In this document: positions 17,383-26,761 of the stretch, one piece after another | How the letters are laid out: the number at the start of each line of letters is the position of its first letter | How positions within the stretch are numbered: position 1 is the stretch's first letter | NCBI RefSeq assembly: GCF_037975445.1 | Contig: NZ_CP150254.1 | Location: 2,602,001 to 2,666,000, forward strand | Length of the DNA: 64,000 nt | Source: Peribacillus sp. FSL P2-0133 | GTDB taxonomy: Bacteria; Bacillota; Bacilli; Bacillales; DSM-1321 | Direction of reading: 5' to 3' | Notes under the pieces: generated by a model | Databases searched by the model: none | What the model saw: the letters and a program-made list of their open reading frames with translations, nothing else | Told to the model about the DNA's origin: nothing | Program-made: the position numbers and the translations under genes

Positions 17383-18282
17383 ATGAATTGGCCTGAAAAA
17401 GTGACAATTAAGGAAGTGGGTCCGCGTGACGGGCTGCAAAATGAAAAGGTCATGATACCTGCACAAAGCAAAATAGAATGGATCGATCAGCTCTCTGATA
17501 CGGGATTATCTTATATAGAAGTGACTTCTTTTGTCCATCCAAAGTGGATTCCCCAATTGAGGGATGCCGTTGAGGTTGCTAAGGGAATAAAGCGCAATCC
17601 CGGTATCACTTATGCGGCCCTTGTACCCAATCAAAGGGGACTGGAGTCGGCTCTTGAAGCTAATATCGATGAAATTTCCGTGTTCATGTCATCCAGTGAA
17701 ACGCATAATCTTAAAAATATTAATAAATCGATCTCTGATACCTTTCCAATAATGAAGGATGTCATCGGGACAGCAGCAAACAGCGGGAAAACGGTTAGGG
17801 GCTATATTTCAACTGTTTTCGGCTGTCCTTATGAAGGGGAGGTTTCGACCGAACAGGTTTTCCGTGTTTGTGATCAACTGTTTGAATATGGAATCCATGA
17901 GGTCTCATTGGGTGATACCATTGGGGTCGCATCTCCAAGACAGGTCGCCTTGTTCCTAGAACAGGCAGTAAAAAGATATGATATAAGCCGAATTGCCCTC
18001 CATTTTCATGATACAAGGGGTATGGCACTCGCAAATGTCCTTGAATCACTGAATTATGGTGTTGACACTTTCGACTCTTCGCTCGGAGGATTAGGGGGAT
18101 GTCCGTATGCACCAGGTGCGAGCGGAAATGTGGCAACAGATGACCTGATCCATATGCTACATAAAATGGGAATTCAAACGGGAATCAAACCAGAAAAATT
18201 AATGAAGGCTGCGGCCATGATGCAAAGCTTTTTGGAAAAACCATTGCCTAGCCATCAGATGGCTGTTTATAACGCACAATAA
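17383..18282 (+). CDS. yngG: Hydroxymethylglutaryl-CoA lyase
   Basis: 299-residue TIM-barrel lyase cleaving HMG-CoA to acetyl-CoA and acetoacetate, the last step of leucine degradation. Visible motifs are KEVGPRDGLQNE with the catalytic R-D pair, the metal-binding H-F-H-D-T-R segment in IALHFHDTRGMAL, and the signature GGLGGCPYAPGASGNVATDD containing the catalytic cysteine. It starts 17 bases after the carrier gene with cggagggg upstream. Length is the same as in B. subtilis YngG. Confidence 0.93.
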   Translation: MNWPEKVTIKEVGPRDGLQNEKVMIPAQSKIEWIDQLSDTGLSYIEVTSFVHPKWIPQLRDAVEVAKGIKRNPGITYAALVPNQRGLESALEANIDEISVFMSSSETHNLKNINKSISDTFPIMKDVIGTAANSGKTVRGYISTVFGCPYEGEVSTEQVFRVCDQLFEYGIHEVSLGDTIGVASPRQVALFLEQAVKRYDISRIALHFHDTRGMALANVLESLNYGVDTFDSSLGGLGGCPYAPGASGNVATDDLIHMLHKMGIQTGIKPEKLMKAAAMMQSFLEKPLPSHQMAVYNAQ

Positions 18283-18301
18283 GAGAAATTGAGGTGAATT
18301 T

Positions 18302-19084
18302 ATGACTTCATTAGTGGAGATCAGTCATGAAGATAATGGAATTGCCCTCGTGACTTTAAACCGGCCTGATGCTGCTAATGCTCTATCCACAGAACTGCTT
18401 CATTGCTTAGTTGAAGGGCTGTATGAATTGAGAAGAGATTCCAATTTACGAACGGTCATTTTAACGGGAGCAGGTAAAAAGGCGTTTTGTGCAGGTGCGG
18501 ATCTTAAGGAACGAGCAGGTATGAATGATGATAAAGTCAGGGAGACAGTCAAGTTGATTGGTGACACGATTACGGCTGTAGAAAACCTTCCAGTTCCTGT
18601 CATCGCCGCGATTAACGGTTCGGCTTTTGGCGGAGGGCTGGAATTGGCACTCGCTTGTGACATACGCATCGCATCGGAAACGGCTAAGGTTGGACTGACA
18701 GAAACGTCATTGGGCATCATCCCAGGCGCCGGCGGTACTCAGCGACTGCCGCGGATAGTCGGAATGCCGACAGCGAAAGAACTGATTTATACGGCAAGGA
18801 GGTTGGATGCAAAAACCGCACATGCCTTGAAAATCATCAGTCATGTATACTCACCCCAACATTTACTAGAGGAAGCGAAAAAATTGGCTGGGGAAATTGC
18901 AGTCAATGCCCCATTAGCACTCAGGGCTGCAAAAGCGGCGATCAATCAAGGGGCTGAGACTAATTTGAAAACAGGATTGCAAATTGAAAAAGACTGCTAT
19001 CAGACAACTTTAAAAACCCGTGACCGACTGGAGGGTCTGTCAGCATTCAAGGAAAAGCGCAAACCGGTTTTTAAGGGCCAATGA
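18302..19084 (+). CDS. yngF: Enoyl-CoA hydratase family, methylglutaconyl-CoA hydratase
   Basis: 260-residue crotonase-fold protein expected to hydrate 3-methylglutaconyl-CoA to HMG-CoA. The oxyanion-hole regions are A-F-C-A-G-A-D-L-K-E and GSAFGGGLELALACD. The active-site strand GLTETSLGIIPGAGGTQRLP has the glutamate and the I-I-P-G-A-G-G-T-Q-R pattern shared with AUH-type methylglutaconyl-CoA hydratases. The start follows gaggtgaattt. Its stop at 19082-19084 lies 23 bases before the preferred start of the next gene, which otherwise overlaps by 4 bases. Confidence 0.9.
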   Translation: MTSLVEISHEDNGIALVTLNRPDAANALSTELLHCLVEGLYELRRDSNLRTVILTGAGKKAFCAGADLKERAGMNDDKVRETVKLIGDTITAVENLPVPVIAAINGSAFGGGLELALACDIRIASETAKVGLTETSLGIIPGAGGTQRLPRIVGMPTAKELIYTARRLDAKTAHALKIISHVYSPQHLLEEAKKLAGEIAVNAPLALRAAKAAINQGAETNLKTGLQIEKDCYQTTLKTRDRLEGLSAFKEKRKPVFKGQ

Positions 19085-19107
19085 TTTCAATTGAAGGAGG
19101 AACAGGG

Positions 19108-20637
19108 ATGGTAACGACGGATAAACTAACCGAAACGGTTGAAACGATTAAAAAAGGCGGTTTAGAAAAATATCATCAAAAAAACGCTGAAAAAGGAAAG
19201 CTTTTCGTACGTGAACGGCTAGAGCTGCTTTTCGATGAAGGGGTTGAAATAGAGGACGCTTTCTTTGCTAATTGTGCCAGTGATGGATTACCTGCTGATG
19301 GTGTAGTTACAGGCATCGGGAAAATCAATGGTCAGAGGGTCTGTGTCATGGCCAATGATTCGACTGTAAAAGCTGGTTCCTGGGGAGCAAGGACCGTCGA
19401 GAAAATCATTCGCATTCAGGAAACAGCTGAAAAGCTACAGTTGCCGCTTCTTTATTTAGTCGATTCTGCCGGGGCACGAATTACGGATCAAGTAGAAATG
19501 TTTCCGGGACGCCGCGGAGCAGGACGCATCTTTTACAACCAAGTGAAGTTATCAGGAAAAGTCCCGCAAATTTGTCTATTGTTCGGTCCGTCTGCCGCAG
19601 GCGGGGCATATATCCCAGCTTTTTGTGATATTGTCGTAATGGTTGATGGCAATGCATCCATGTATTTAGGTTCACCGAGAATGGCAGAAATGGTCATTGG
19701 CGAAAAGGTAAGCGAAGAGGAAATGGGCGGGGCGAAAATGCATTGTTCTGTTTCAGGATGCGGCGATGTGCTTGTCAAGTCGGAAGAAGAATCCATCGCG
19801 TTTGCGCGCAGATACTTAAGCTATTTTCCAGGAAATTATCAAGAAAGACCTAAAAGCGTAAAACCTGAGCTGCCTGCAGATTTCGAAAAAACATTGGAAG
19901 ACCTGATTCCCAAAAATCAGAATGCACCCTTCAATATGTATGACCTGATCGATAGGGTTATAGACAGGCAATCGTTTTGTGAAATCAAGAAACTATTTGC
20001 ACCCGAATTAATTACTGGGCTTGCAAGGCTAAATGGACAAACGATAGGGATCATAGCCAATCAGCCGCGTGTCAAGGGCGGCGTCCTGTTCCATGATTCA
20101 GCTGATAAGGCAGCCAAGTTCATCAATTTATGTGATGCTTTCCATATACCGCTGTTGTTCCTGGTGGATATTCCAGGATTCATGATTGGGACGAAGGTCG
20201 AACAGGCTGGGATCATTCGCCATGGTGCGAAAATGATTTCGGCCATGAGTGAAGCCACGGTTCCCAAGATTTCTGTCATTGTCCGTAAGGCTTATGGTGC
20301 TGGACTATACGCGATGGCTGGTCCCGCTTTTGAACCGGACTGCGTACTTGCCTTACCGACGGCATTGATTGCGGTCATGGGGGCAGAAGCTGCGGTCAAT
20401 GCAGTCTATGCCAATAAAATAAATGCGATGGAACCAGAAGAGCGCCCGGCATTCATCGAACAGAAGCGCAATGAGTATAATGAAGATATCGATATCTACC
20501 GCTTAGCCTCCGAAATGATTGTTGATGGCATCATCCAGCCAAATGACCTGCGTGATGAATTGAGCACCCGGTTTGAAGCGTATAGCAGTAAGCAATTGAC
20601 ATTTACCGATCGTAAACATGGAGTCTATCCCGTTTAA
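19108..20637 (+). CDS. yngE: Carboxyltransferase subunit of 3-methylcrotonyl-CoA carboxylase
   Basis: 509-residue biotin-dependent carboxyltransferase transferring CO2 from carboxybiotin to 3-methylcrotonyl-CoA. The N-terminal half has the acyl-CoA-binding block LLYLVDSAGARITDQVEMFP and GPSAAGGAYIPAFCD; the C-terminal half has the biotin-side block FLVDIPGFMIGTKVEQAGII and RKAYGAGLYAMAGPAF. ATG 19108 was chosen over an overlapping upstream ATG (19081) because AGGAGG is 7 nt before it. Last gene of the operon, followed by a strong terminator. Together with the carboxylase and carrier genes it completes a three-polypeptide enzyme. Confidence 0.92.
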   Translation: MVTTDKLTETVETIKKGGLEKYHQKNAEKGKLFVRERLELLFDEGVEIEDAFFANCASDGLPADGVVTGIGKINGQRVCVMANDSTVKAGSWGARTVEKIIRIQETAEKLQLPLLYLVDSAGARITDQVEMFPGRRGAGRIFYNQVKLSGKVPQICLLFGPSAAGGAYIPAFCDIVVMVDGNASMYLGSPRMAEMVIGEKVSEEEMGGAKMHCSVSGCGDVLVKSEEESIAFARRYLSYFPGNYQERPKSVKPELPADFEKTLEDLIPKNQNAPFNMYDLIDRVIDRQSFCEIKKLFAPELITGLARLNGQTIGIIANQPRVKGGVLFHDSADKAAKFINLCDAFHIPLLFLVDIPGFMIGTKVEQAGIIRHGAKMISAMSEATVPKISVIVRKAYGAGLYAMAGPAFEPDCVLALPTALIAVMGAEAAVNAVYANKINAMEPEERPAFIEQKRNEYNEDIDIYRLASEMIVDGIIQPNDLRDELSTRFEAYSSKQLTFTDRKHGVYPV

Positions 20638-20652
20638 AGAATTCAATAAACA

Positions 20653-20680
20653 AGCCCGGTCATCATGACCGGGCTATTTA
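20653..20680 (+). terminator. Terminator of the leucine-degradation operon
   Basis: Perfect 10-bp GC-rich stem agcccggtca/tgaccgggct with a 3-nt loop followed by a mixed A/T tail, 16 bases after the last stop. Confidence 0.85.
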
Positions 20681-20785
20681 TCATGTATGAAAATAAATGA
20701 TTTTTTAAATAATTAGAAAATTTTTCTGATTTTGAGTTGCTAAATTACACAAGGAAGAGTACTTTAATTAGTAATTAATGATTTA

Positions 20786-20941
20786 CTAATTACTTTCCTT
20801 ATCTTTTGTGGCACGTTTGATTAATAATAGCTTCAAAAACATTTCAGGCGGGGCTTTCTCTGCAGTTTTCTTAGTAGTGATAGTAAAAATCACAATATCT
20901 GCTGTGTATCCATCCGGAGTAATGTATTTCTTTTTTTCCTG
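20786..20941 (-). pseudogene. N-terminal remnant of a NUDIX-family hydrolase
   Basis: The minus strand reads KKYITPDGYTADIVIFTITT, then a lysine-rich linker, FLKLLLIKRA and a stop at 20786. The Y-x-T-P-D-G-x-T-x-D-I-V-I-F block followed by L-x-L-L-L-I-K-R is how NUDIX proteins of the ADP-ribose/NrtR group begin. The Nudix box that should follow is absent, and an in-frame stop lies just upstream, so this is a truncated relic. Identification rests on the N-terminal pattern only. Confidence 0.45.
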
Positions 20942-20945
20942 TAGT

Positions 20946-22110
20946 AGAGATGTAGTAGTAGGATGTCAGTAGTATACGTTAACGAAAGGAATTGTACATA
21001 TATATTTTTGTAGTTAGAGAGAATAAGGTTCCTGAGCGACAAGGTAAACGCTTCGATCCAAGCTTTAGATAAAGTTCTAATAGGGTATTCCAATCTCTAT
21101 AACAATAGGGGATGATGGAATATTTAAAAAGACAGATGATGAAAAGCCTAGGTTTTTTCAAAAGTTTCTAAATGATACATTCCTTTCGCCACGTTCTATC
21201 CCACCAATATATAAATATTGAATTTCAGTTATCCGCCAATTGTTCTTGTTCACCCTTTAAGCATGGAAAACAAGTTACGAGCTGAATTATCCAATAATCT
21301 AAATAATAACAGACAAAAAGACTTCTATACACAGTGTGGAAGTCCATTCAACTTAACTATCATTACCTGCCTTTTCTTCTATAGAGATTAATATTTTCGA
21401 TTTGGTATATCAGGCCGCTAAAAGCATACAAAAGTTACAAACTGGAGATACTTCTCCTGAATCCATCATTGCACATCATTTTGTGGAAAGGCTTTCATGC
21501 AAATCAATTAAACAAGACGAATAGGGAGAAGAATGGCGAAAAGCCTCCCACGCACACACCAAAGTACAAGCATTAAGGCGTTACAGTTTTAGTCTTACGT
21601 AGTTGTAAATATCGATGAATAGATATTCTTACCCTTGATGATTTCGAGGATTTTGTGTGGATTTGGGTCATGCGGAAAATTACAACAGATATATAAGTAG
21701 AGGATGATCAAGAAACTGATATTAAGATTATACAAATAGTAGATAATGAGGGCATAAATCAATGAAGTTTAAAAAAAGGTTTGAAAGAAAATGATGATAC
21801 ACTAATAAGCAAACTGTTTGAACAAAATGAGGGATGGGTTAATGTATGGACCGGTTTAAATGAGTATACTGAATTTGGTATAAAATTGAGGGGAGCATTA
21901 GAGTTTAAACTCCATTCGATGATTTAAGAGAGCCTTTTGGCTCTTTTTATTTTGAAAAAGTTTTAACTTTGTAAATTTGTGTTTTGCTGTCCTACCCTAC
22001 CCCTACAGGGATTATTTCTATTAGGATCAGGGTCCTTTGCTTACTCTAAGCTATATTTTTATTATGTAAACTGGGGAGGATAAAGTTTTCACTTATTATA
22101 AAACGGATTT
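20946..22110. other. Long intergenic region with decayed sequence
   Basis: No intact gene. Stretches that read like pieces of protein occur near 21390-21520 (FDLVYQAAKSIQKLQTGD on the plus strand) and near 21700-21925 (EDDQETDIKIIQIVDNEG, then N-E-G-W-V-N-V-W-T-G-L), each interrupted by stops. I could not assign families. The second ends at a terminator at 21926. Probably old gene debris. Confidence 0.35.
21926..21949 (+). terminator. Small terminator hairpin
   Basis: Stem aagagagcc with ggctctttt around a tttt loop followed by T residues, after an unrecognised decayed reading frame. Confidence 0.6.
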
Positions 22111-22140
22111 ACATAAATATGGGGATGACTTTACATAATA
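22111..22140 (+). promoter_or_regulatory. Candidate sigma-G promoter of the germination operon
   Basis: ACATA at 22111-22115, 18-bp spacer, CATAATA at 22134-22140, about 40 bases before the first gene. The -10 fits the sigma-G (forespore) consensus CATnnTA and the spacing is right; the -35 is a looser match. Forespore expression is what is known for gerA-type operons. Confidence 0.45.
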
Positions 22141-22180
22141 TAGAAGGATATGAATTCCTTTGTAATAGGGAGGTGATTAG

Positions 22181-23716
22181 ATGTTCTTCAAAAAACGAAA
22201 GATTAGAAATAATAAAGACAAACAGGCCGTGACTGAGAATTCACAAGATATTGGCCAGCTGTTTGCTAAGGTTAAAAAATCCAGTGATTTTAAACAATTT
22301 CCACTTACGGATGAAGCGGGACATTTAATCATTTCTTACTACAATACACTGGTCGATCAACAACAACTCCAACTGAAAATTTTAATGATTTTCCGAGAGA
22401 CCCCTTTTGAACTAGGCAGGCTAGAGAAAATTGATGACATAAAGAAAATCATCGCAATAGAAGATATTGTAATAACGGATAATCGGAACGAAGCTGAATC
22501 AAAGTTACTTAAAGGGTATGCGATACTTCAAATGAAGGAAAATGATCAAAGGGTTGCTTTAATTCTCTTATCTAATGATAAAGCTGGATTGCGTGAACAA
22601 AATAATGTTGAAAATGAGTTTAGTGTGGTGGGGCCACAAATTGGGTTTCTTGAGAATATTGATGTAAATATACATTTATTAAGACAACAAATAAATACAA
22701 CTGATCTAATTACGAAGGAAGTAAACATTGGTTCTACTTCAAATACTCGAGTTATTATTGCTCATATTGATGGGATTACGAGTGAGCAGCATGTTAATAC
22801 CATGACCCAACGGCTTCAAGATATTGATTTTGATGTCATTTTTGATACTTCTCAGCTGCATCAATTTATAGAAGATAATTCCATTACACCGTTTCCTTTG
22901 CTTCTTCCAACTGAACGTGTGGATAGGGCGGTTCACTCTCTTATTAACGGACAAGTAGCTGTTTTAAGTAGTGGGTCGCCATATGTCATTACAGGTCCTT
23001 CTACGATCATTGATTATTTTATTTCACCAGAAGATTACTTTCTCCCATGGATTCTTGCATCTTTTTTTCGTTTAATACGGGTATTCAGTGTCCTTTTCTC
23101 CATTTTTGGAACATCTATTTATATAGCCGTTATCACTTACCATTACGAGATGATTCCAAACGATTTATTCGGTTCACTTAGTATTTCTCGTTATAATGTC
23201 CCGTTTCCGCCGGTATTAGAGGTGATTTTTCTGGAATTCACGATTGAACTATTACGTGAAGCGGGAGTCCGGTTACCTACAAAGGTAGGACAAACATTGG
23301 GAATAGTGGGCGGTATTGTTATCGGTCAAGCGTCAGTTGAGGCGTCCCTTACAAGTAATGTCTTACTCATTATAGTCGCCTTATCTGCCTTAGCTTCCTT
23401 TACTACTCCAATTTATAAAATGTCGAACACTATACGGTTTTTACGTTTTCCTTTAATTCTCTTTGCATCTATTTGGGGGGGACTAGGTATCGTTATCGGA
23501 ATTGCCTTTTTAATCATTCACCTTACACGGTTAGAATCATTAGGAACACCCTATACCGTTCCATTTTATCCTTTTAGGCCTGAGGATTTAACGGACAGCC
23601 TGATCCGTTCCTCTTATAGTAAAACATCCAAAAGGCCAAATTATTTACGGCCTAAATCAATTTGGAGATACCACCCACATAATCACAAAAAAAAGAAAAG
23701 TGATTTTGATGAATAA
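22181..23716 (+). CDS. Spore germination receptor subunit A (GerA family)
   Basis: 511-residue A subunit of a nutrient germinant receptor in the spore inner membrane. The first 270 residues or so form the soluble N-terminal domain, with FRETPFELGRLEKIDDIKKI and G-P-Q-I-G-F-x-E-N-I-D-V-N. About five membrane segments follow between 285 and 460, including the conserved P-F-P-P-V-L-E-V and GQTLGIVGGIVIGQASVEAS blocks. The C-terminus is basic and cytoplasmic. The start follows gggaggtg. The gene order A-C-B with 28- and 29-base gaps shows one operon. Germinant specificity cannot be read from sequence. Confidence 0.92.
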   Translation: MFFKKRKIRNNKDKQAVTENSQDIGQLFAKVKKSSDFKQFPLTDEAGHLIISYYNTLVDQQQLQLKILMIFRETPFELGRLEKIDDIKKIIAIEDIVITDNRNEAESKLLKGYAILQMKENDQRVALILLSNDKAGLREQNNVENEFSVVGPQIGFLENIDVNIHLLRQQINTTDLITKEVNIGSTSNTRVIIAHIDGITSEQHVNTMTQRLQDIDFDVIFDTSQLHQFIEDNSITPFPLLLPTERVDRAVHSLINGQVAVLSSGSPYVITGPSTIIDYFISPEDYFLPWILASFFRLIRVFSVLFSIFGTSIYIAVITYHYEMIPNDLFGSLSISRYNVPFPPVLEVIFLEFTIELLREAGVRLPTKVGQTLGIVGGIVIGQASVEASLTSNVLLIIVALSALASFTTPIYKMSNTIRFLRFPLILFASIWGGLGIVIGIAFLIIHLTRLESLGTPYTVPFYPFRPEDLTDSLIRSSYSKTSKRPNYLRPKSIWRYHPHNHKKKKSDFDE

Positions 23717-23744
23717 TCAGGAAAGGATAATAAAGGTGAATTAA

Positions 23745-24824
23745 ATGAAATTATGTTTTCTGTTAACTTTTAGCTTAACTTTCTTTTTATCAGGGTGTGG
23801 TATACATGAGAGGATCATTGATGAAGTTCAGATAATTGAAGCTCTAGGATATGATCGGGAAGAAGGAAAAGTTAAAGGAATTGTTATTTATCCTACTTTC
23901 GCAGAGCAGGGAAATGTCAAATTGAAGATTAATAAAACGGTGTCTGATTCATATGAAGACATACTCCCGAGAATGAATGCAAAATCAGCCTATCCTATTG
24001 AGACAGGAAAATTAGATTTTATATTGTTCGGCAAGGAATATGCCACACAAGGGATCGAAGATGTTATCACTAATTTTGCCCGAAATCCAAATACAGCGAG
24101 TCGAATGCAGTTGGGCATTGCTGAAAACACAGCCGAAGATATACTTCAATCCAGTAAACATGTGAATCTTTCATTCCATTTAAGTGAAAAAATCAATCAA
24201 AACATTGAAAGTGGTAATTTGCCAAAAATGAATCTGCACATGTTTTTGAACAATTTTCATCAAGAAGGGAGGGATCAAATTTTACCTTACCTTATCCTAG
24301 AGGAAAATCAAATTAAAATTGACGGGTTAGCTTTATTAAAAAACGGGAAGTACATAAATCATATTAATTTAAGACAGTCCTTAATTCTAAAAACATTAAT
24401 TGATGGGTCTCAAAATGGACAATATAAAACCAAAATCACGCAAAATAAAAAGGAAGGTTTTATTCTCTTGAAAAACCTGGATGCAAAAACTACATATACG
24501 GTTGAGAAAAGCGAAGGCATTCCGAGTATATTCATCGATTTAACCATCCATGCAGAGATTGAAAAAGCATCATCCTGGTTTGATTTGAAAAAAGATAAAG
24601 ATATTGTAAAATTGGAACGAACTTTAAATGAACACTTTAAGGAAGAGGTCCAACGTTTAATTTCACTGGCACAAGGATACAATGTAGATCCCATTGGGTT
24701 GGGAGAAAAGGTTAGAGCCAACTCAAGAAATTGGGACTATCAACGGTTTATGGACATATACCCAGAAGTAAAAACCACTGTACACACAAATATTGACATA
24801 CTAAATACAGGTATTGAAGAGTAA
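23745..24824 (+). CDS. Spore germination lipoprotein subunit C (Ger(x)C)
   Basis: 359-residue lipoprotein of the receptor complex. The signal peptide ends in the lipobox F-L-S-G-C with the lipidated cysteine at residue 18. The mature part has the Ger(x)C landmarks I-I-E-A-L-G-Y-D-R at 28-36, a long alpha/beta core, and the C-terminal block A-Q-G-Y-N-V-D-P-I-G-L-G. The expected W-x-x-x-F motif appears as N-W-D-Y-Q-R-F. It is anchored on the outer face of the spore inner membrane next to subunits A and B. The start follows aaaggtgaatt. Confidence 0.9.
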   Translation: MKLCFLLTFSLTFFLSGCGIHERIIDEVQIIEALGYDREEGKVKGIVIYPTFAEQGNVKLKINKTVSDSYEDILPRMNAKSAYPIETGKLDFILFGKEYATQGIEDVITNFARNPNTASRMQLGIAENTAEDILQSSKHVNLSFHLSEKINQNIESGNLPKMNLHMFLNNFHQEGRDQILPYLILEENQIKIDGLALLKNGKYINHINLRQSLILKTLIDGSQNGQYKTKITQNKKEGFILLKNLDAKTTYTVEKSEGIPSIFIDLTIHAEIEKASSWFDLKKDKDIVKLERTLNEHFKEEVQRLISLAQGYNVDPIGLGEKVRANSRNWDYQRFMDIYPEVKTTVHTNIDILNTGIEE

Positions 24825-24853
24825 GTCTGCCAGATAAGAGAAGGAGGAGCCAC

Positions 24854-25942
24854 GTGAAATCATTACTAGACGAACGACATTTAGTATCTTCCTTTTACGT
24901 TTTCTTTCTGATCTACACGAATATTATTGGCATAGGAATCATGAGTTTTCAACGAGATATAACGAAGGACGCAGGTTATGATGCATGGATTTCCATCATT
25001 TTATCAAGTATAAGCATTCATATACTAGTTTGGATGATCTATCGTATTCTTGGAATTGCTAAAAATGATGTCATACATGTTCACAAATTTTGCTTTGGAA
25101 AATGGATTGGCGGACTGTTCAACATTTTTGTGATTTTCTACTTTCTTATATTAGCGTTAATTGTTTTCCGTGTTTATATTGAAGTTGTTCAAGTTTGGCT
25201 GTTTCCCTTAATGAAGACCTGGCAAATAAGCCTCATTCTTCTAGTCCTCATTTATTACGTTGTATCCGGTGGATTCCGCGTGATTACTGGAATGTGTTTC
25301 TGGGGAACTATTATACCTTTTATTATCCTGTTTCCCCTTAATTTTTTTTCGTTGGAATTTGCCAATTTTCACAATTTATTACCCGTCTTTAACCACTCTC
25401 TGAAGGAAATCGTATCATCCTCTAAAGCTATGTTGTTTCAGTATGTTGGCTTTGAGACCTTATTCATGTTCTACCCATTCATAAAAAATCCAGACAGATC
25501 ACAAAAATGGGCCCATTTTGGACTTTTGTTCTCAAGCTTACTTTATCTAATAGTAGCACTCATCACATTTGTTTTCTTTAGTGAAGGACAATTAAACCAT
25601 ACAATATGGCCCACATTAGATCAAATGAAAATTGCGAAATTCCCTCTAATAGAAAGAGTCGAATTTATCGTTGTTTCGATTTGGTTACTTCTCATATTAC
25701 CCAATATCAGTGTGAAAATATGGGCAGGTTGTCGTGCTATTAAGAAAGTAATAAATGTGAAACAACGTATAAGTCTGTTCATTGTACTGGTCCTATTCTT
25801 TATTATAGCTAATGTGCTCAAAGAGAGGAGTCAAATAGAGCGATTGAATGAAATGTATTCAAACATTGCTTTTTACTTTGTGTATCTATATATCCCTTTT
25901 CTCTTTTTGTACATTCATATTAAGCATAAAATAACTAAGTAG
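24854..25942 (+). CDS. Spore germination permease subunit B (GerB family)
   Basis: 362-residue membrane protein of the amino acid/polyamine/organocation superfamily, the presumed germinant-binding subunit of the receptor. About ten hydrophobic segments are visible, starting with SSFYVFFLIYTNIIGIGIMS; the conserved early I-x-x-x-I-G-I-G-I-M-S-F segment and the loop F-E-T-L-F-M-F-Y-P-F are present. The start is GTG, directly supported by gaaggagga 6-7 nt upstream. Last gene of the ger operon; no clear terminator follows. Confidence 0.9.
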   Translation: MKSLLDERHLVSSFYVFFLIYTNIIGIGIMSFQRDITKDAGYDAWISIILSSISIHILVWMIYRILGIAKNDVIHVHKFCFGKWIGGLFNIFVIFYFLILALIVFRVYIEVVQVWLFPLMKTWQISLILLVLIYYVVSGGFRVITGMCFWGTIIPFIILFPLNFFSLEFANFHNLLPVFNHSLKEIVSSSKAMLFQYVGFETLFMFYPFIKNPDRSQKWAHFGLLFSSLLYLIVALITFVFFSEGQLNHTIWPTLDQMKIAKFPLIERVEFIVVSIWLLLILPNISVKIWAGCRAIKKVINVKQRISLFIVLVLFFIIANVLKERSQIERLNEMYSNIAFYFVYLYIPFLFLYIHIKHKITK

Positions 25943-26010
25943 GATAGAAAGCTTCTAGAAACTTATAATACAATCTGGGCAGATCGTTTTGGAAGGATTC
26001 AACAGAAAAG

Positions 26011-26148
26011 GTCTGCAGTTACATTTGGGAAGGTGAACCATTCCAAATCACAGAAATTACAATGGATGATCCTAAACTAAGTGAGGTTTTTAGATCGCCT
26101 TATTGCGTCAGGGATTTGTCACACTGATGTTCTAACACAAATCAAGCT
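26011..26148 (+). pseudogene. Zinc alcohol dehydrogenase N-terminal remnant
   Basis: Plus-strand reading gives WEGEPFQITEITMDDPKLSEV and, one frame over, IASGICHTDVLTQ. This is the start of class III-type alcohol dehydrogenases, in which the C-H-T-D cysteine binds the catalytic zinc. A frameshift in the middle and loss of everything after about 45 residues make it non-functional. Confidence 0.6.
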
Positions 26149-26589
26149 TACCATTATATATTTCTCCATTGGTTTTTGTAAATGTAGGTACCATAACGCA
26201 TTTTGTTGGTTTGAAGTTAATTAGGGGGGGAGGAATGGGAGTAAGTAGGGTAGGTGCAATTGTGCGGAATAAGCCCTAAGAATCTTAGTTTTAATATTAA
26301 TTACAGATTCAAATAAGAAAAGAAAATTGAAGAGAACCATTTGATTGATTAATGATGTACTTCTTAAACTAACGAGTGCGATACTTCAATAAGAGGTATC
26401 GTTTTTCTTATTGAGCTCCCATGAAAATTAAAAAATCTCAATATCCAGAAAAAACCACAACAAAATTGACCCAGTAAAAACGCTTTTTAAAAAAAGGCTG
26501 AGCCTTATGAGTGATCTAATTGAGTTTGGTAAATCGTTAAACAAAAACCTCCAATCATTGCAAATTAATTAAAGGCTAGCGCGACGATC

Positions 26590-26725
26590 AAAAAGGATTA
26601 ATCTCCCATGAGTGCTACCCATAAAGGGCGCGACAGTCGGTGGTACACCGTGGTCGTCGGAGTCAGACTAACTGATGGGCTCAAAGGCACTATAGTTCAA
26701 CGACCTTCTTCGCCAGCCATTAAAA
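26590..26725. other. GC-richer structured stretch of unknown nature
   Basis: This block is visibly richer in G+C than its surroundings and contains a nested hairpin: CGGTG-GTA-CACCG inside CGAC...GTCG near 26636-26668, and further CCCAT/ATGGG pairings. A 42-codon open stretch from ATG 26609 to TGA has no ribosome binding site and no recognised family. It could be a decayed structured RNA, a mobile-element end or old coding sequence. Confidence 0.3.
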
Positions 26726-26761
26726 CATTATGACCTAGAGACCAATTTTCATTCTCTGCGG

